In this document: piece by piece, positions 43,035 to 52,973 of the stretch
Layout of the letters: each line of letters begins with the position of its first letter
Position numbering within the stretch: the stretch's first letter is position 1
Source of the DNA: Candidatus Fusicatenibacter intestinigallinarum
GTDB taxonomy: Bacteria; Bacillota; Clostridia; Lachnospirales; Lachnospiraceae
Assembly (NCBI GenBank): GCA_019119555.1
Contig: DWWU01000003.1
Location: 24,532-88,531, forward strand
Direction of reading: 5' to 3'
Length of the DNA: 64,000 bases
The notes under the pieces: model-generated
Seen by the model: only the letters and a program-made list of their open reading frames with translations
Databases searched by the model: none
What the model was told of the DNA's origin: nothing
Translations under genes and position numbers: made by a program

Positions 43035-45689
43035 ATGAGTAAGGAACTTGCAAAAACCTACGACCCGAAGGGGATCGAGGACAGACTGTATCAGAAATGG
43101 ATGGACAAAGGATACTTTCACGCCGAAGTAAATCCGAACAAGAAACCGTTTACGATTATGATGCCGCCGCCGAACGTAACCGGACAGCTTCATATGGGTC
43201 ACGCGCTGGACAATACGATGCAGGATATTCTGATCCGGTTCAAGCGGATGCAGGGTTACGAAGCACTGTGGCAGCCGGGAACCGATCATGCGGCGATTGC
43301 GACGGAAGTAAAGGTAACGGAGATGCTGAAGGAAAAAGGCATCGACAAGGATGAGATTGGCCGTGAGGAATTCCTGAGATACTGCTGGGAATGGAAAAAA
43401 GAGTACGGCGGACGGATCAACGATCAGCTGAAGAAGCTCGGTTCCTCCGCAGACTGGGACAGAGAGCGGTTTACGATGGATGAGGGCTGTTCCGAAGCAG
43501 TGGAAGAAGTATTCTGCCGTCTGTATGAGAAAGGCTGGATTTACAAAGGAAGCCGTATCATCAACTGGTGCCCGGTGTGTCAGACTTCCATCTCCGACGC
43601 TGAGGTAGAACATGAGGAGCAGGCGGGCCACTTCTGGCATATCCGTTATCCGATCGTTGGAGAAGAGGGAAAGTATGTGGAAATTGCCACCACCCGGCCG
43701 GAAACTCTGCTGGGAGATACCGCCGTTGCGGTAAATCCGGACGATGAGCGGTATCAGGATCTGATCGGAAAAATGCTGAAGCTTCCGCTGACCGACCGTG
43801 AAATTCCGGTAATCGCCGACGCCTATGTGGACAAAGAGTTCGGAACCGGATGCGTAAAGATCACGCCGGCGCACGACCCCAACGATTTTGAGGTGGGAAA
43901 ACGCCATAACCTGCCGGAGATTAACATTATGAACGACGACGCGACCATGAACGACAAGTGCGGAAAGTACGCGGGCATGGACCGCTATGGGGCGAGGAAA
44001 GCCATGGTTGCGGATCTTGAGGCGCAGGGGCTTCTCGTAAAGGTTGAGGACCATGTTCACAATGTAGGAACCCACGACCGCTGCGGAACAACGATCGAGC
44101 CGATGGTAAAGCCCCAGTGGTTTGTAAAGATGGCCGATATGGCGAAACCGGCCATTGAAGCGGTAAAGAACGGGGAAACCACCTTCGTTCCGAAGAGCTT
44201 TGAAAAGACGTATTTCCACTGGCTGGAGAATATCCGCAACTGGTGTATTTCCAGGCAGCTGTGGTGGGGACACAGAATTCCTGCGTATACCTGCAGCGAA
44301 TGCGGAGAGATTACCGTACACAAGGGCGGCGCGCCGGAGAAATGCCCGAAATGCGGAGGCACGCACTTCGCACAGGATCCGGATACGCTGGACACCTGGT
44401 TCAGTTCGGCCCTGTGGCCGTTTTCCACTCTGGGATGGCCGGAGAAAACGCCGGAACTGGAATATTTTTATCCGACAGACGTACTGGTAACCGGATATGA
44501 CATTATTCCGTTCTGGGTAATGCGTATGATGTTCTCCGCTCTGGAGCAGACCGGAAAGGTTCCGTTCCACCACGTACTGATTCATGGGCTTGTGAGAGAT
44601 TCCCAGGGAAGAAAGATGAGCAAATCCCTCGGAAACGGCATTGATCCGCTGGAGGTGATTGACAAGTACGGCGCCGATGCGCTGCGTCTGACGCTGATGA
44701 CCGGAAATGCTCCGGGCAATGATATGCGTTTCTACTGGGAGCGTGTGGAAGCCAGCCGGAACTTTGCCAACAAGGTATGGAATGCGTCCAGGTTCATCAT
44801 GATGAATCTGGAGAAAGCGGAGGTTCCGTCCGCAATGCCGGAGGAACTTCTGACCATCGCGGACAAGTGGATCCTGTCCAGAGTCAACGACCTGGCGGTT
44901 CAGGTAACGGAAAATCTGGATAAATATGAGCTTGGAATCGCGGTACAGAAGGTTTATGATTTCATCTGGGAAGAGTTCTGCGACTGGTATATCGAGATGG
45001 TAAAACCGAGACTGTACAGTGCGGGCGACGAGACGAAGGGAGCGGCTCTGTGGACTCTGAAAACCGTTCTGGGCAATGCGCTGAAGCTTCTTCATCCGTA
45101 TATGCCGTTCATCACAGAGGAGATCTACTGCACGCTGAATCCGGAGGAGGATACGATCATGACTGCATCCTGGCCGGCATTTGACGAGGCGTGGAGCTTC
45201 CCGAAGGAGGAAGCAGACGTTGAGATGATGAAGGAAGCAGTGCGCAGCATCCGTGCGGTACGCACCGAGCTTCAGGTTCCGCCGTCAAAGAAAGCAAGCG
45301 TTTATGTGGTAAGCGCCGACGATGCGGTATGCGAAACCTTCCGCAGCGGAAGTGTGTTCTTTGCAACTCTGGCATCGGCCAATGAGGTTTATGTTCAGAA
45401 GGATAAGGAAGGCATCGCTGACGACGCTGTTTCCGCAGTGATTCCGCAGGCAGCCATCTATATCCCGTTTGCGGAACTGGTGGATCTTGAGAAAGAGATC
45501 GAACGTCTGAAGAAAGAGGAGGAACGTCTGAAAAAAGAAATTGCCCGCTCCAACGGTATGCTCGGAAATCCGAATTTTGTTCAGAAGGCGCCTGAGGCGA
45601 AAGTACAGGCGGAGAGAGAAAAGCTTGCGGATTATGAGCAGATGATGGAGCAGGTTCGCACAAGATTGGAGCAGCTTTCTGAGAAATGA
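43035..45689 (+). CDS. valS: Valyl-tRNA synthetase
   Basis: An 884-residue class I synthetase that charges tRNA-Val and edits threonine errors. HIGH motif in [20 protein letters not shown] in [14 protein letters not shown], the editing domain (about 190-340), a zinc-type knuckle YTCSECGEI...CPKCGG around residue 420, and the C-terminal coiled coil (about 815-884, [19 protein letters not shown]) that grips tRNA. Length matches the family. ATG 43035 follows AAGGAGGAAAA. It is controlled by the T-box and overlaps the next gene by the ATGA tetranucleotide. Confidence 0.98.
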   Translation: MSKELAKTYDPKGIEDRLYQKWMDKGYFHAEVNPNKKPFTIMMPPPNVTGQLHMGHALDNTMQDILIRFKRMQGYEALWQPGTDHAAIATEVKVTEMLKEKGIDKDEIGREEFLRYCWEWKKEYGGRINDQLKKLGSSADWDRERFTMDEGCSEAVEEVFCRLYEKGWIYKGSRIINWCPVCQTSISDAEVEHEEQAGHFWHIRYPIVGEEGKYVEIATTRPETLLGDTAVAVNPDDERYQDLIGKMLKLPLTDREIPVIADAYVDKEFGTGCVKITPAHDPNDFEVGKRHNLPEINIMNDDATMNDKCGKYAGMDRYGARKAMVADLEAQGLLVKVEDHVHNVGTHDRCGTTIEPMVKPQWFVKMADMAKPAIEAVKNGETTFVPKSFEKTYFHWLENIRNWCISRQLWWGHRIPAYTCSECGEITVHKGGAPEKCPKCGGTHFAQDPDTLDTWFSSALWPFSTLGWPEKTPELEYFYPTDVLVTGYDIIPFWVMRMMFSALEQTGKVPFHHVLIHGLVRDSQGRKMSKSLGNGIDPLEVIDKYGADALRLTLMTGNAPGNDMRFYWERVEASRNFANKVWNASRFIMMNLEKAEVPSAMPEELLTIADKWILSRVNDLAVQVTENLDKYELGIAVQKVYDFIWEEFCDWYIEMVKPRLYSAGDETKGAALWTLKTVLGNALKLLHPYMPFITEEIYCTLNPEEDTIMTASWPAFDEAWSFPKEEADVEMMKEAVRSIRAVRTELQVPPSKKASVYVVSADDAVCETFRSGSVFFATLASANEVYVQKDKEGIADDAVSAVIPQAAIYIPFAELVDLEKEIERLKKEEERLKKEIARSNGMLGNPNFVQKAPEAKVQAEREKLADYEQMMEQVRTRLEQLSEK

Positions 45690-47944
45690 AGAATTTAAAG
45701 GAAATCATAAAGAAAGGCGCCGGCAGACTTCGGAGGCAGAAGCCGGAAAAGGTGAGAAAGGAGCTGAGTCCCGCCTGCGCGAAGGCGCTGAAAATCTGTA
45801 ATTTTCTGTCGCTGCCGCTTCAGGCGGTGGGATGCTGCCTTCTGTACTTTGTCATTGAAATGCTTTCCCGCCGATCGGCCGTACAGGCCTGGACGTTTAT
45901 GACGGAGAAGCCGCTGGTCTTTCTGTACAATGCATTTTTGATATTTACGACATTTCTGGTTGTTTACCTGTTTCGGAGAAGAATGCTGGTACGTCTGATT
46001 ATGACGTTTTTCTGGCTTCTGCTCGGTGTGATCAACTGCGTGATCCTGTCCAACAGGGTCACGCCGTTTACCGGGCCGGATCTGAAGAATCTCAGCGACG
46101 GCGCGACGGTGGTGACGAAATATATGTCCGGGGGCACGGTGGTTCTGGCTTTTTCGGCCATTGCCGTGGTGCTTCTGTTCCTGGTATGGTTCTGGTTTAA
46201 GGGGCCGAAGTACAGGGGAAAAATCCGCTGGTATGTGAACATTCCGGCGATTATCATCGGCGTGCTTCTGTTTGCCGGCGTCACGAATCTGGCGCTGGAA
46301 CGACGGGTGCTTTCCAGCTATTTTGTAAATATCGCGTTTGCCTATGAGGATTACGGTTATCCTTACTGTCTGGCGGTAACGTTGTTTGAGACGGGGATCA
46401 GCGAGCCCAACGGGTATTCCGAGGAGCTTGTGGATCAGATTGAGGAAAGCGAGGGAGAACCGGAGGAGAACGATTCGGTGATGCCGAACATCATTTTCCT
46501 TCAGCTGGAATCTTTCTTTGATCCCGCCACCGTGACGTATCTGAATCTGTCCGAAGATCCGATTCCCACGTTTCATCAGCTGATGGAAGAGTATTCCTCC
46601 GGATGGTACCGGGTTCCGGTGGTTGGAGCGGGGACCGCAAACACAGAGTTTGAGACGATCACGGGAATGAGCCTGCGCTATTTCGGGCCGGGCGAGTACC
46701 CGTACAAGTCGGTGCTGCAGGAGGAGACCTGTGAGAGCGCGCCGTATGTCCTGAAGGATCTGGGATATTCCACCCATGCGATTCATAACAACGAGGCCAA
46801 TTTCTATGCCAGAAGAACTGTCTTCTCAAGGCTTGGATTTGATACGTTTACCTCGGAAGAGTACATGCCGGATATTTCAGATACGACGCCCACCGGATGG
46901 GTCAAGGATTATATTCTGACGGATGAGATCATAAAGGCGCTGGATTCCACGCCGGATCAGCCGGATTACGTCTATACGATTTCCGTGCAGGGACACGGAG
47001 ATTATCAGAATGAGCCTGTGCTGGAAGACCCGAAGATTACGGTCACAGGAGCCGAGGACAAGGCGAAAAACAATTATGCATGGGAGTACTACGTCAATGA
47101 AATCAATGAGATGGATCAGTTTATCAAAGAGCTGACCGACCGCCTGGCGGAGTACGATGAGCCGACGGTGCTGGTGATGTACGGCGATCATCTTCCGACG
47201 ATGGATCTGGAGATGGAGGATCTGACCAACAAATACCTGTATCAGACTCAGTATGTGATCTGGGACAATATGGGGCTGGAGAAAAAGGATATGAATCTTT
47301 CTTCCTACCAGATTGCCGCAGAGGTGATGGACCGTGTGGGAATCCACGACGGAACGATCTTTCGCTACCACCAGACCAGAAAGAACACGAAAAATTATCA
47401 GGTGGACCTGGAGGTTCTGCAGTATGACCTGCTGTACGGAGAGAGGTATTCCTATGATCTGAACGGAGGAACTCCTTATAAGAGACTGCAGATGCAGCTG
47501 GGCGTCGTTCCGATCACGCTGACGGAAGCGAAAAATATAGGAAACAATACCTGGTATTTTTACGGAGAGAATTTTACCGCATCCAGCAGAGTGGAAGTAA
47601 ACGGGGAGATGATGAAGACGATCTTCCTGAACAACAGTACGCTGATGGTCAATGATCTGGAACTGCACGACGGAGACCAGGTGACGATTGCCCAGCAGAG
47701 CAACAGTTCGACGAAGAAGGTGCTGTCCCGCACCGATCCGTGGATCTGTCAGACCACCGTGACCCTGACTCCATCCGTCGAACCGGAAGCGGACGGAACG
47801 GAAACTCCGTCCACAGAGAATACGGCGGGAGCAGAGGCAACGGAAGCTCCGCCCGCGCAGGATGCGGCGGGAGCGAATGAAACGGAATCCCCGTCTGCGG
47901 AGAATGCGGCGGGAACAGACGGAACGGAGGCTTCCGGAACCTGA
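45686..47944 (+). CDS. LTA-synthase-family sulfatase-fold membrane protein
   Basis: A 752-residue protein with five membrane segments in the first 215 residues and an outer sulfatase-fold domain (about 265-600). [14 protein letters not shown] carries the first metal site, [12 protein letters not shown] the nucleophile Thr, and [11 protein letters not shown] plus ISVQGHGDY the remaining ligands; these are the lipoteichoic-acid-synthase residues that move glycerol phosphate from phosphatidylglycerol. An IPT/Ig-like strand region (about 615-690) follows, then a tail of 14-residue low-complexity repeats (about 700-752: [36 protein letters not shown]). It starts within the valS stop (ATGA), so expression is tied to valS and its T-box. 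Confidence 0.9.
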   Translation: MKNLKEIIKKGAGRLRRQKPEKVRKELSPACAKALKICNFLSLPLQAVGCCLLYFVIEMLSRRSAVQAWTFMTEKPLVFLYNAFLIFTTFLVVYLFRRRMLVRLIMTFFWLLLGVINCVILSNRVTPFTGPDLKNLSDGATVVTKYMSGGTVVLAFSAIAVVLLFLVWFWFKGPKYRGKIRWYVNIPAIIIGVLLFAGVTNLALERRVLSSYFVNIAFAYEDYGYPYCLAVTLFETGISEPNGYSEELVDQIEESEGEPEENDSVMPNIIFLQLESFFDPATVTYLNLSEDPIPTFHQLMEEYSSGWYRVPVVGAGTANTEFETITGMSLRYFGPGEYPYKSVLQEETCESAPYVLKDLGYSTHAIHNNEANFYARRTVFSRLGFDTFTSEEYMPDISDTTPTGWVKDYILTDEIIKALDSTPDQPDYVYTISVQGHGDYQNEPVLEDPKITVTGAEDKAKNNYAWEYYVNEINEMDQFIKELTDRLAEYDEPTVLVMYGDHLPTMDLEMEDLTNKYLYQTQYVIWDNMGLEKKDMNLSSYQIAAEVMDRVGIHDGTIFRYHQTRKNTKNYQVDLEVLQYDLLYGERYSYDLNGGTPYKRLQMQLGVVPITLTEAKNIGNNTWYFYGENFTASSRVEVNGEMMKTIFLNNSTLMVNDLELHDGDQVTIAQQSNSSTKKVLSRTDPWICQTTVTLTPSVEPEADGTETPSTENTAGAEATEAPPAQDAAGANETESPSAENAAGTDGTEASGT

Positions 47945-47995
47945 GACGCGCCCGAAAAAAATCATAATTTGCGCTCAAAATTTTCAATTTATCTA

Positions 47996-48023
47996 TGGAC
48001 ATATTCCACCACTATTATATAAT
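47996..48023 (+). promoter_or_regulatory. folC promoter
   Basis: -35 TGGACA (47996-48001), 16-nt spacer, -10 TATAAT (48018-48023). Confidence 0.6.
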
Positions 48024-48122
48024 GGTAAAGTGACGGGGCGGTCAGGATCCGTGTTCCGGCGGCTGTTCAGCCGGCCATGCGACTGTGTCCCGTGTAAATA
48101 CATTAGATAAGAGTGGTGGAAT
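48003..48122. repeat. 11-bp inverted repeat bracketing the folC leader
   Basis: ATTCCACCACT (48003-48013, in the promoter spacer) and AGTGGTGGAAT (48112-48122, covering the folC ribosome site). Perfect arms 98 bp apart. Confidence 0.6.
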
Positions 48123-48125
48123 TTT

Positions 48126-49490
48126 TTGAACTACGAGGAAGCGGCAGCTTATATTGAAGATATACCAAAGTTTACGGTCAAGCATCCGGTGGGGCATACC
48201 GGGAAACTGCTGGAATGCCTGGGAAATCCATCGCTGGACCGAAAGATTATCCATGTGGCAGGAACAAACGGAAAAGGGAGCGTATGCTCCTATCTGGAAT
48301 CGATGCTGCGCCTGGGCGGCAAACGTGTCGGGATGTTCACTTCCCCTCATCTGATCCGGATCAACGAGCGGTTTGTGGTCGACGGACAGGCGGTCAGCGA
48401 TGAAACCTTTCTCGCCGCCTTCGAAAAAGTGATGGAAACTGTGGGCAGGGTGGCTTCGGAGAACCGCGAGCATCCCAGCTATTTTGAGTTTCTGTTTCTG
48501 ATGGGCATGGTGATTTTCGAGGATGCGGATGTGGAATACATTATTCTGGAAACGGGGCTCGGAGGAAGGCTGGATGCCACGAATGTGACGCCGCGCCCTC
48601 TGGCCTGCACAATCACATCCATCAGCCGGGACCACACGGAATATCTCGGCGAGACAATCCCCGAGATTGCTGCGGAAAAGGCCGGGATTATCAAGCCGGG
48701 CGTTCCGGTGATCTATGATGGGCAGAACGGGGAGGCGGCAGAGGTGATCCGCCGGAGAGCAGAAGAGCTGGGAAGCCCGTATTTTGAGCTGCGCCCCTCC
48801 ATGTATCGGAGGGAGACCGTCAGTCGGGAAGGGATTTCCTTTGTGTTCGAGCCCGACAAAGGAGTGCCGGTGCGGCTGAAAATTCCGTATATTGCGGATT
48901 ATCAGATGATGAATGCCAGCCTGGCGTATTTTACGATGGAGTGTCTGAAGGACGTCCATGGAATCCCGGAAGAGATTCTGGTGCGGGGAATCGAAGAGGC
49001 GCACTGGCCCTGCCGTATGGAGACCGTGCTGCCGGGAGTGATTATCGACGGCGCCCATAATGAGGACGGTATCGCTCAGTTTATACGGACGGCGGCGCAT
49101 TTTGCGGAGGAACAGGAGATTACGATTCTGTTTTCGGCAGTGAGAGATAAAAAGTATGAGGAGATGATCCATGAGATCTGCGAGGGAATCCGGCCGGCGC
49201 GAGTGGTCGCCACGCAGATCGGAGGAAGCCGCGAAGTGCCTGCACAGGTGCTGGCGGAGGATTTCCGGAAGGCAGGATGCCGGGAAGTATACGCGCAGGC
49301 GGATGTGGCCGGGGCATTTGAACAGGCATATGAGATGAAAGGGGATGGGATGCTGTTCTGTGTAGGTTCGCTGTATCTGGCCGGAGAGCTGAAAGACTAT
49401 ATCGGCAGAAGACAGCGCGGGCCGGGTGCGAGTGGAAGAGCAAAGGAGGAAAAACATGCTCAATTACGAGGAAGAACTGAAGAAATTTAA
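48126..49490 (+). CDS. folC: Folylpolyglutamate/dihydrofolate synthase
   Basis: A 454-residue Mur-ligase-fold enzyme that adds glutamates to folates (and in many bacteria makes dihydrofolate). VAGTNGKGSVCSY is the P-loop, FTSPHLIRINERF the folate-binding region, ETGLGGRLDATNV the second metal/ATP block, and DGAHNEDGI the C-domain signature. The start is a TTG at 48126, fixed by GGTGG 7 nt upstream and by conservation of NYEEAAAYI. The C-terminal tail (about 25 residues, basic) overlaps the next gene by 35 bp. With fhs, this is one of two folate genes in the window, far apart. Confidence 0.94.
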   Translation: MNYEEAAAYIEDIPKFTVKHPVGHTGKLLECLGNPSLDRKIIHVAGTNGKGSVCSYLESMLRLGGKRVGMFTSPHLIRINERFVVDGQAVSDETFLAAFEKVMETVGRVASENREHPSYFEFLFLMGMVIFEDADVEYIILETGLGGRLDATNVTPRPLACTITSISRDHTEYLGETIPEIAAEKAGIIKPGVPVIYDGQNGEAAEVIRRRAEELGSPYFELRPSMYRRETVSREGISFVFEPDKGVPVRLKIPYIADYQMMNASLAYFTMECLKDVHGIPEEILVRGIEEAHWPCRMETVLPGVIIDGAHNEDGIAQFIRTAAHFAEEQEITILFSAVRDKKYEEMIHEICEGIRPARVVATQIGGSREVPAQVLAEDFRKAGCREVYAQADVAGAFEQAYEMKGDGMLFCVGSLYLAGELKDYIGRRQRGPGASGRAKEEKHAQLRGRTEEI

Positions 49491-49608
49491 GCCATGTCTC
49501 GATGTGGACGAGGTGGAGAATGCCATCTACAGCCGCGATCTGACAGATGTCATAGATATCCTGAAGGAAATGATGAAAACCGAGCAGGAAGCAGAGAAGG
49601 AAGAGTAA
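49456..49608 (+). CDS. Small acidic 50-residue protein
   Basis: MLNYEEELKKFKPCLDVDEVE... 50 residues, acidic, helical, one Cys. I do not recognise it as a named family. AAAGGAGG is 6 nt before ATG 49456, one of the best ribosome sites here, and the gene overlaps folC by 35 bp and precedes the zinc-ribbon gene by 9 nt. That makes it very likely translated and in one operon with both. No function is claimed. Confidence 0.75.
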   Translation: MLNYEEELKKFKPCLDVDEVENAIYSRDLTDVIDILKEMMKTEQEAEKEE

Positions 49609-49617
49609 GGTGTGCCG

Positions 49618-51111
49618 ATGAATTGTATGAATTGTAAGGCGGCAGTCGATCAGGGACTGGAGTTCTGTCCGCACTGCGGATTTGATCTGAGGGTACAGCG
49701 GAAATGCATGTCGCTCTCCAATATGTATTATAATCAGGGGCTGGACAAGGCGCAGATCCGCGATCTGTCCGGGGCCATCGACATGCTGCGCAGAAGTCTT
49801 AAATTTAACAAGCTGAATATTCCGGCACGTAATCTTCTGGGACTGGTCTACTTTGAGACTGGCGAAGCCGTGTCCGCTCTGAGCGAATGGATCATCAGCA
49901 AGAATATTATGCCGGAGAACAACATTGCCTCCGAATACATCGCAAAGCTTCAGGCGGAGCCGGCGAAACTGGACATGATCAACCAGACGATCAAGAAATA
50001 CAACGCCGCGCTGAAGTGTTGCCGGGAGAACAATGAGGATGTGGCGGCGATTCAGCTGAAAAAGATTCTGAGCCAGAATCCCAAGCTGATTAAAGGCTAT
50101 CATCTGCTGGCGCTGATTTATATCAAACGCGAAGAATACGAGCGTGCCAGAAAAATTCTGAAAAAAGCGGCCAGAATCGACAAGACCAATTCAACGACGC
50201 TGCGTTTCCTCAAGGAAGTGGATCAGCAGACGGGAACCCAGACTTCTCTGGAGCCGCGGAGGTTCGGACGCCGGGGAAAAGCGGAGGAGAAGGAGGAAAA
50301 GATTACGTCGGACCGGCTGGCAGCCAACGATGTGGTGATACAGCCGCCGACCTTCCGGGAAAGTTCCTATATGGCGACGATTCTGAATATCTGTCTGGGC
50401 CTTGTCCTCGGCGGGCTGGTGGTGTGGTTCCTGATTGGCCCGGGGCATGAGCAGGAGATCAACCGGGCTGCGGATGAGAAAATTATCGAATACAGCGCGA
50501 CGATGGCGAACCAGGAGGCGCAGATTACCGAGCTGCAGAGCCAGGTGGATGCACTGAACGAGACGTCGGCGTCCGCCCAGCAGCAGCTGGACGCGTCCAG
50601 TCAGAAAAACAGCAGCTACGAGAATCTCCTCAAGGCAGTGGACGCCTATCAGCAGGGAAACACCTCGCAGACCTCCAACGCACTGATGGAGGTGGATACA
50701 GACCAGCTGTCCGTGGACGCCAAGGCAGTATATGACGAGATTTATACCAATATTCAGGATTCCATGTTTGCGGAACTGAAGGAGGAAGGTGTGGATGCGT
50801 TTGAAAATGCGGAATACACAACGGCGGTCGACCGGCTGACAAAGGCAAAGGAGATCAACGGAGAGGATTACGTGGTTCTGAACCGGCTCGCCCATGCCTA
50901 CCGGCAGCTTGGACAGACAGACAATGCCATTGCGGCGTTCCAGGAGATTATCAATACCTTCCCGGGAACAGACCAGGCCACAAGGGCGGCAAATTCCATC
51001 GAACAGCTGGGCGGCACGCCCCAGGATCCGCAGGATACTTCCGACGATGAATCGGATACGGCTGACAGCGACAATCCGGATACGGCCGATGAATCGGACA
51101 GCGGCGACTGA
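49618..51111 (+). CDS. Zinc-ribbon/TPR membrane protein
   Basis: A 497-residue protein. N-terminal zinc ribbon (CMNCKAAV...CPHCGFD, residues 3-22), cytoplasmic TPR repeats (about 25-200), a membrane segment (about 260-282: LNICLGLVLGGLVVWFLIG), then an outer coiled coil and further TPR-like repeats (AEYTTAVDRLTKAKEI, GQTDNAIAAFQEIINTFPG) and a Asp/Ser-rich tail. This layout occurs in Lachnospiraceae proteins of unknown role; a scaffold at the membrane is plausible. ATG 49618 is chosen because AAGG is 7 nt away; GTG 49612 is too close. It precedes the spoIIA operon but is separated by a terminator. Confidence 0.78.
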   Translation: MNCMNCKAAVDQGLEFCPHCGFDLRVQRKCMSLSNMYYNQGLDKAQIRDLSGAIDMLRRSLKFNKLNIPARNLLGLVYFETGEAVSALSEWIISKNIMPENNIASEYIAKLQAEPAKLDMINQTIKKYNAALKCCRENNEDVAAIQLKKILSQNPKLIKGYHLLALIYIKREEYERARKILKKAARIDKTNSTTLRFLKEVDQQTGTQTSLEPRRFGRRGKAEEKEEKITSDRLAANDVVIQPPTFRESSYMATILNICLGLVLGGLVVWFLIGPGHEQEINRAADEKIIEYSATMANQEAQITELQSQVDALNETSASAQQQLDASSQKNSSYENLLKAVDAYQQGNTSQTSNALMEVDTDQLSVDAKAVYDEIYTNIQDSMFAELKEEGVDAFENAEYTTAVDRLTKAKEINGEDYVVLNRLAHAYRQLGQTDNAIAAFQEIINTFPGTDQATRAANSIEQLGGTPQDPQDTSDDESDTADSDNPDTADESDSGD

Positions 51112-51193
51112 GAGCATGGCGCCTGCGGACATCCGGTTCATGGCGAAGCAAATTTCCAGGGAAATAAAGAACATACGGAGAGAAACCTCGGAG

Positions 51194-51236
51194 GCGGGGA
51201 TATACGAAGGAAAAAAGTTCGTATATCCCCGCTTTT
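51194..51236 (+). terminator. Terminator before the spoIIA operon
   Basis: Perfect 15-bp stem GCGGGGATATACGAA (51194-51208) with TTCGTATATCCCCGC (51218-51232), then TTTT. Confidence 0.9.
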
Positions 51237-51288
51237 CATATAAGGGGAAAGAATCGCGCGGGGAGCGCGTCAGGAGGAGGAGAATAAT

Positions 51289-51621
51289 ATGGATCAAGGG
51301 GAATTTTTTCAGGTAAAAGGAAGCATACTGACGATAAAGGTACCGGCGGAGCTGGACCATCACCTTGCGGAAGAAATCCGCAGGCAGGCGGAGGTGATCC
51401 AGAACGAACATAACATCCGACAGATCGATTTTGATTTCGGACAAACGACTTTTATGGACAGTTCCGGAATCGGGCTTGTCATGGGACGTTTTCGGGAGAT
51501 TCAGCTGACGGGCGGGACGGTGCGCGCACTCCATGCCAATGAGCGGGTCCGGAAAATTCTGAAAATCTCCGGCGTCTCGAGAGTCATCGAAGTGGTGCCG
51601 GAAAAAACATGGAAGATCTGA
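51289..51621 (+). CDS. spoIIAA: Anti-sigma F factor antagonist
   Basis: A 110-residue STAS-domain protein. When dephosphorylated by SpoIIE it binds SpoIIAB and frees sigma F in the forespore. The phosphorylated serine lies in TTFMDSSGIGLVMGRF (S58, the same number as in Bacillus). CAGGAGGAGGAG precedes ATG 51289. First gene of the three-gene spoIIA operon; a sigma-H promoter was expected but not found, since the best -35-like match lies within the terminator loop. Confidence 0.97.
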   Translation: MDQGEFFQVKGSILTIKVPAELDHHLAEEIRRQAEVIQNEHNIRQIDFDFGQTTFMDSSGIGLVMGRFREIQLTGGTVRALHANERVRKILKISGVSRVIEVVPEKTWKI

Positions 51622-51637
51622 GGGAAAGGAGAAATTT

Positions 51638-52084
51638 ATGGAACAGACGAACGAGATGATGATGGAATTTGACAGCCGCTCCTGCAATGAAAGCTTTGCC
51701 AGAGTGGCGGTGGCAGCTTTTATGACGCAGCTGAATCCCACGTTGGAGGAAGTGGCGGATGTAAAAACAGCGGTGTCTGAGGCGATCACCAATGCGATTA
51801 TTCACGCTTATGACAATCAGGTACATAAGATCCGGCTGGAATGCCGACTGGAAGGAAAAACCATCGAGATTGCCGTGACGGACTTTGGCAAAGGGATTCC
51901 GGATATTCCAAAGGCAATGGAGCCATTGTTCACAACCCGGCCGGAGCTGGAACGTTCCGGCATGGGATTTGCATTTATGGAGGCATTTATGGATGAACTG
52001 TCCGTAGAATCCCGGGTGGGGCAGGGGACAGTCGTCCGGATGAAGAAGACGGTGGGAAGCCGGTCAGTCTTTGAGGATGACTGA
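51638..52084 (+). CDS. spoIIAB: Anti-sigma F factor / SpoIIAA kinase
   Basis: A 148-residue GHKL ATPase. It holds sigma F inactive and phosphorylates SpoIIAA. The N box is AVSEAITNAIIHAY, the G1 box VTDFGKGIPD and the ATP-lid region TTRPELERSGMGFAFM. Usual length for the family. AAAGGAG is upstream of ATG 51638, 16 nt after spoIIAA. The sigF ribosome site begins about 50 nt after its stop. Confidence 0.97.
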   Translation: MEQTNEMMMEFDSRSCNESFARVAVAAFMTQLNPTLEEVADVKTAVSEAITNAIIHAYDNQVHKIRLECRLEGKTIEIAVTDFGKGIPDIPKAMEPLFTTRPELERSGMGFAFMEAFMDELSVESRVGQGTVVRMKKTVGSRSVFEDD

Positions 52085-52145
52085 TCCGGAAATGCGCAGA
52101 TCTGGCGAAACGGTTGCCGGAAAACAGCAGGAGAAAGGAGGTACT

Positions 52146-52871
52146 ATGGAACATACGCTTGACCTGCTTCGAAGAGCACACGAAGGGGATAAAGCGGCGA
52201 GAGACACACTGGTAGAGGAAAATATGGGGCTGATCTGGAGCATTGTCCGCCGTTTCACGGGAAGGGGCGTGGAGGCGGAGGATCTGTTCCAGATCGGAAG
52301 TATCGGTCTGCTGAAGGCGATCGATAAATTTGACACAGGGTACGAAGTACAGTTCTCCACCTATGCGGTGCCTATGATCACTGGGGAGATCAAACGGTTT
52401 CTGCGGGACGACGGGATGGTGAAGGTCAGCCGTCCGCTGAAGGAGCTGTCCTGGAAAGCCTATGCCATCCGGGAACGGCTGGAGCGGGAGCTGGGCAGGG
52501 AACCGTCTCTGGCAATGATTGCCGGCGAGCTTGAGGTGACCATGGAAGAGCTTGTGATGGCTCTGGATTCCGGCGCGGAGGTGGAGTCCCTGCAGAAAAC
52601 AATTTATCAGGGAGACGGCAGCGATATTTCCCTGGAGGACCGTCTGGAAGAGAAATCCTGCGCCCAGGACCGGCTTCTGGACCGGCTTTTGCTTGAGGAG
52701 ACGCTGGACAAGCTGGAGGCGAGAGAACGGCAGATTATTTATCTTAGATATTTTGAGGACAAGACGCAGACGGAGATTGCGAGAGAGCTGGGAATCTCGC
52801 AGGTGCAGGTGTCGAGGATGGAGAAGAAAATCCTGGGCATTATGAGAGGAAAAATTCTGGGGGAAAATTGA
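52146..52871 (+). CDS. sigF: RNA polymerase sigma factor F
   Basis: A 241-residue sigma-70 family factor, the first forespore-specific sigma. Region 2 carries DLFQIGSIGLLKAIDKFDTG and QFSTYAVPMITGEIKRFLRDDG; region 4 ends TQTEIARELGISQVQVSRMEKKI with the helix-turn-helix. ATG 52146 has AAAGGAGG 5 nt upstream; an in-frame ATG at 52071 overlapping spoIIAB lacks one. It follows spoIIAB in the order conserved across spore formers. SpoVA genes 4-7 kb downstream are expected sigma-G targets. Confidence 0.96.
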   Translation: MEHTLDLLRRAHEGDKAARDTLVEENMGLIWSIVRRFTGRGVEAEDLFQIGSIGLLKAIDKFDTGYEVQFSTYAVPMITGEIKRFLRDDGMVKVSRPLKELSWKAYAIRERLERELGREPSLAMIAGELEVTMEELVMALDSGAEVESLQKTIYQGDGSDISLEDRLEEKSCAQDRLLDRLLLEETLDKLEARERQIIYLRYFEDKTQTEIARELGISQVQVSRMEKKILGIMRGKILGEN

Positions 52872-52973
52872 CTGGGAAAATGGGCGCGGAGATGGTATGA
52901 TAGGGGGAGGAAATTGACTGCCGGCGGCAGGTCTGAGTATCCGGCCGGATGAGGCAGAAGCAGGAGGAAATCT

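Noticed and set aside
42741-45095. A 784-codon open frame opposite valS
   Set aside because: Antisense to valS and runs through the T-box; no supporting signal.
51194-51290. Sigma-H promoter for spoIIAA
   Set aside because: A good -35-like GAAGGAAAA exists at about 51206, but it lies in the terminator loop and no GAAT-type -10 is found at the right distance.
52096-52112. A right-arm-like string GGCGAAACGGTTGCC between spoIIAB and sigF
   Set aside because: Resembles half of family-1, but no left arm is present; too short to count as a copy.
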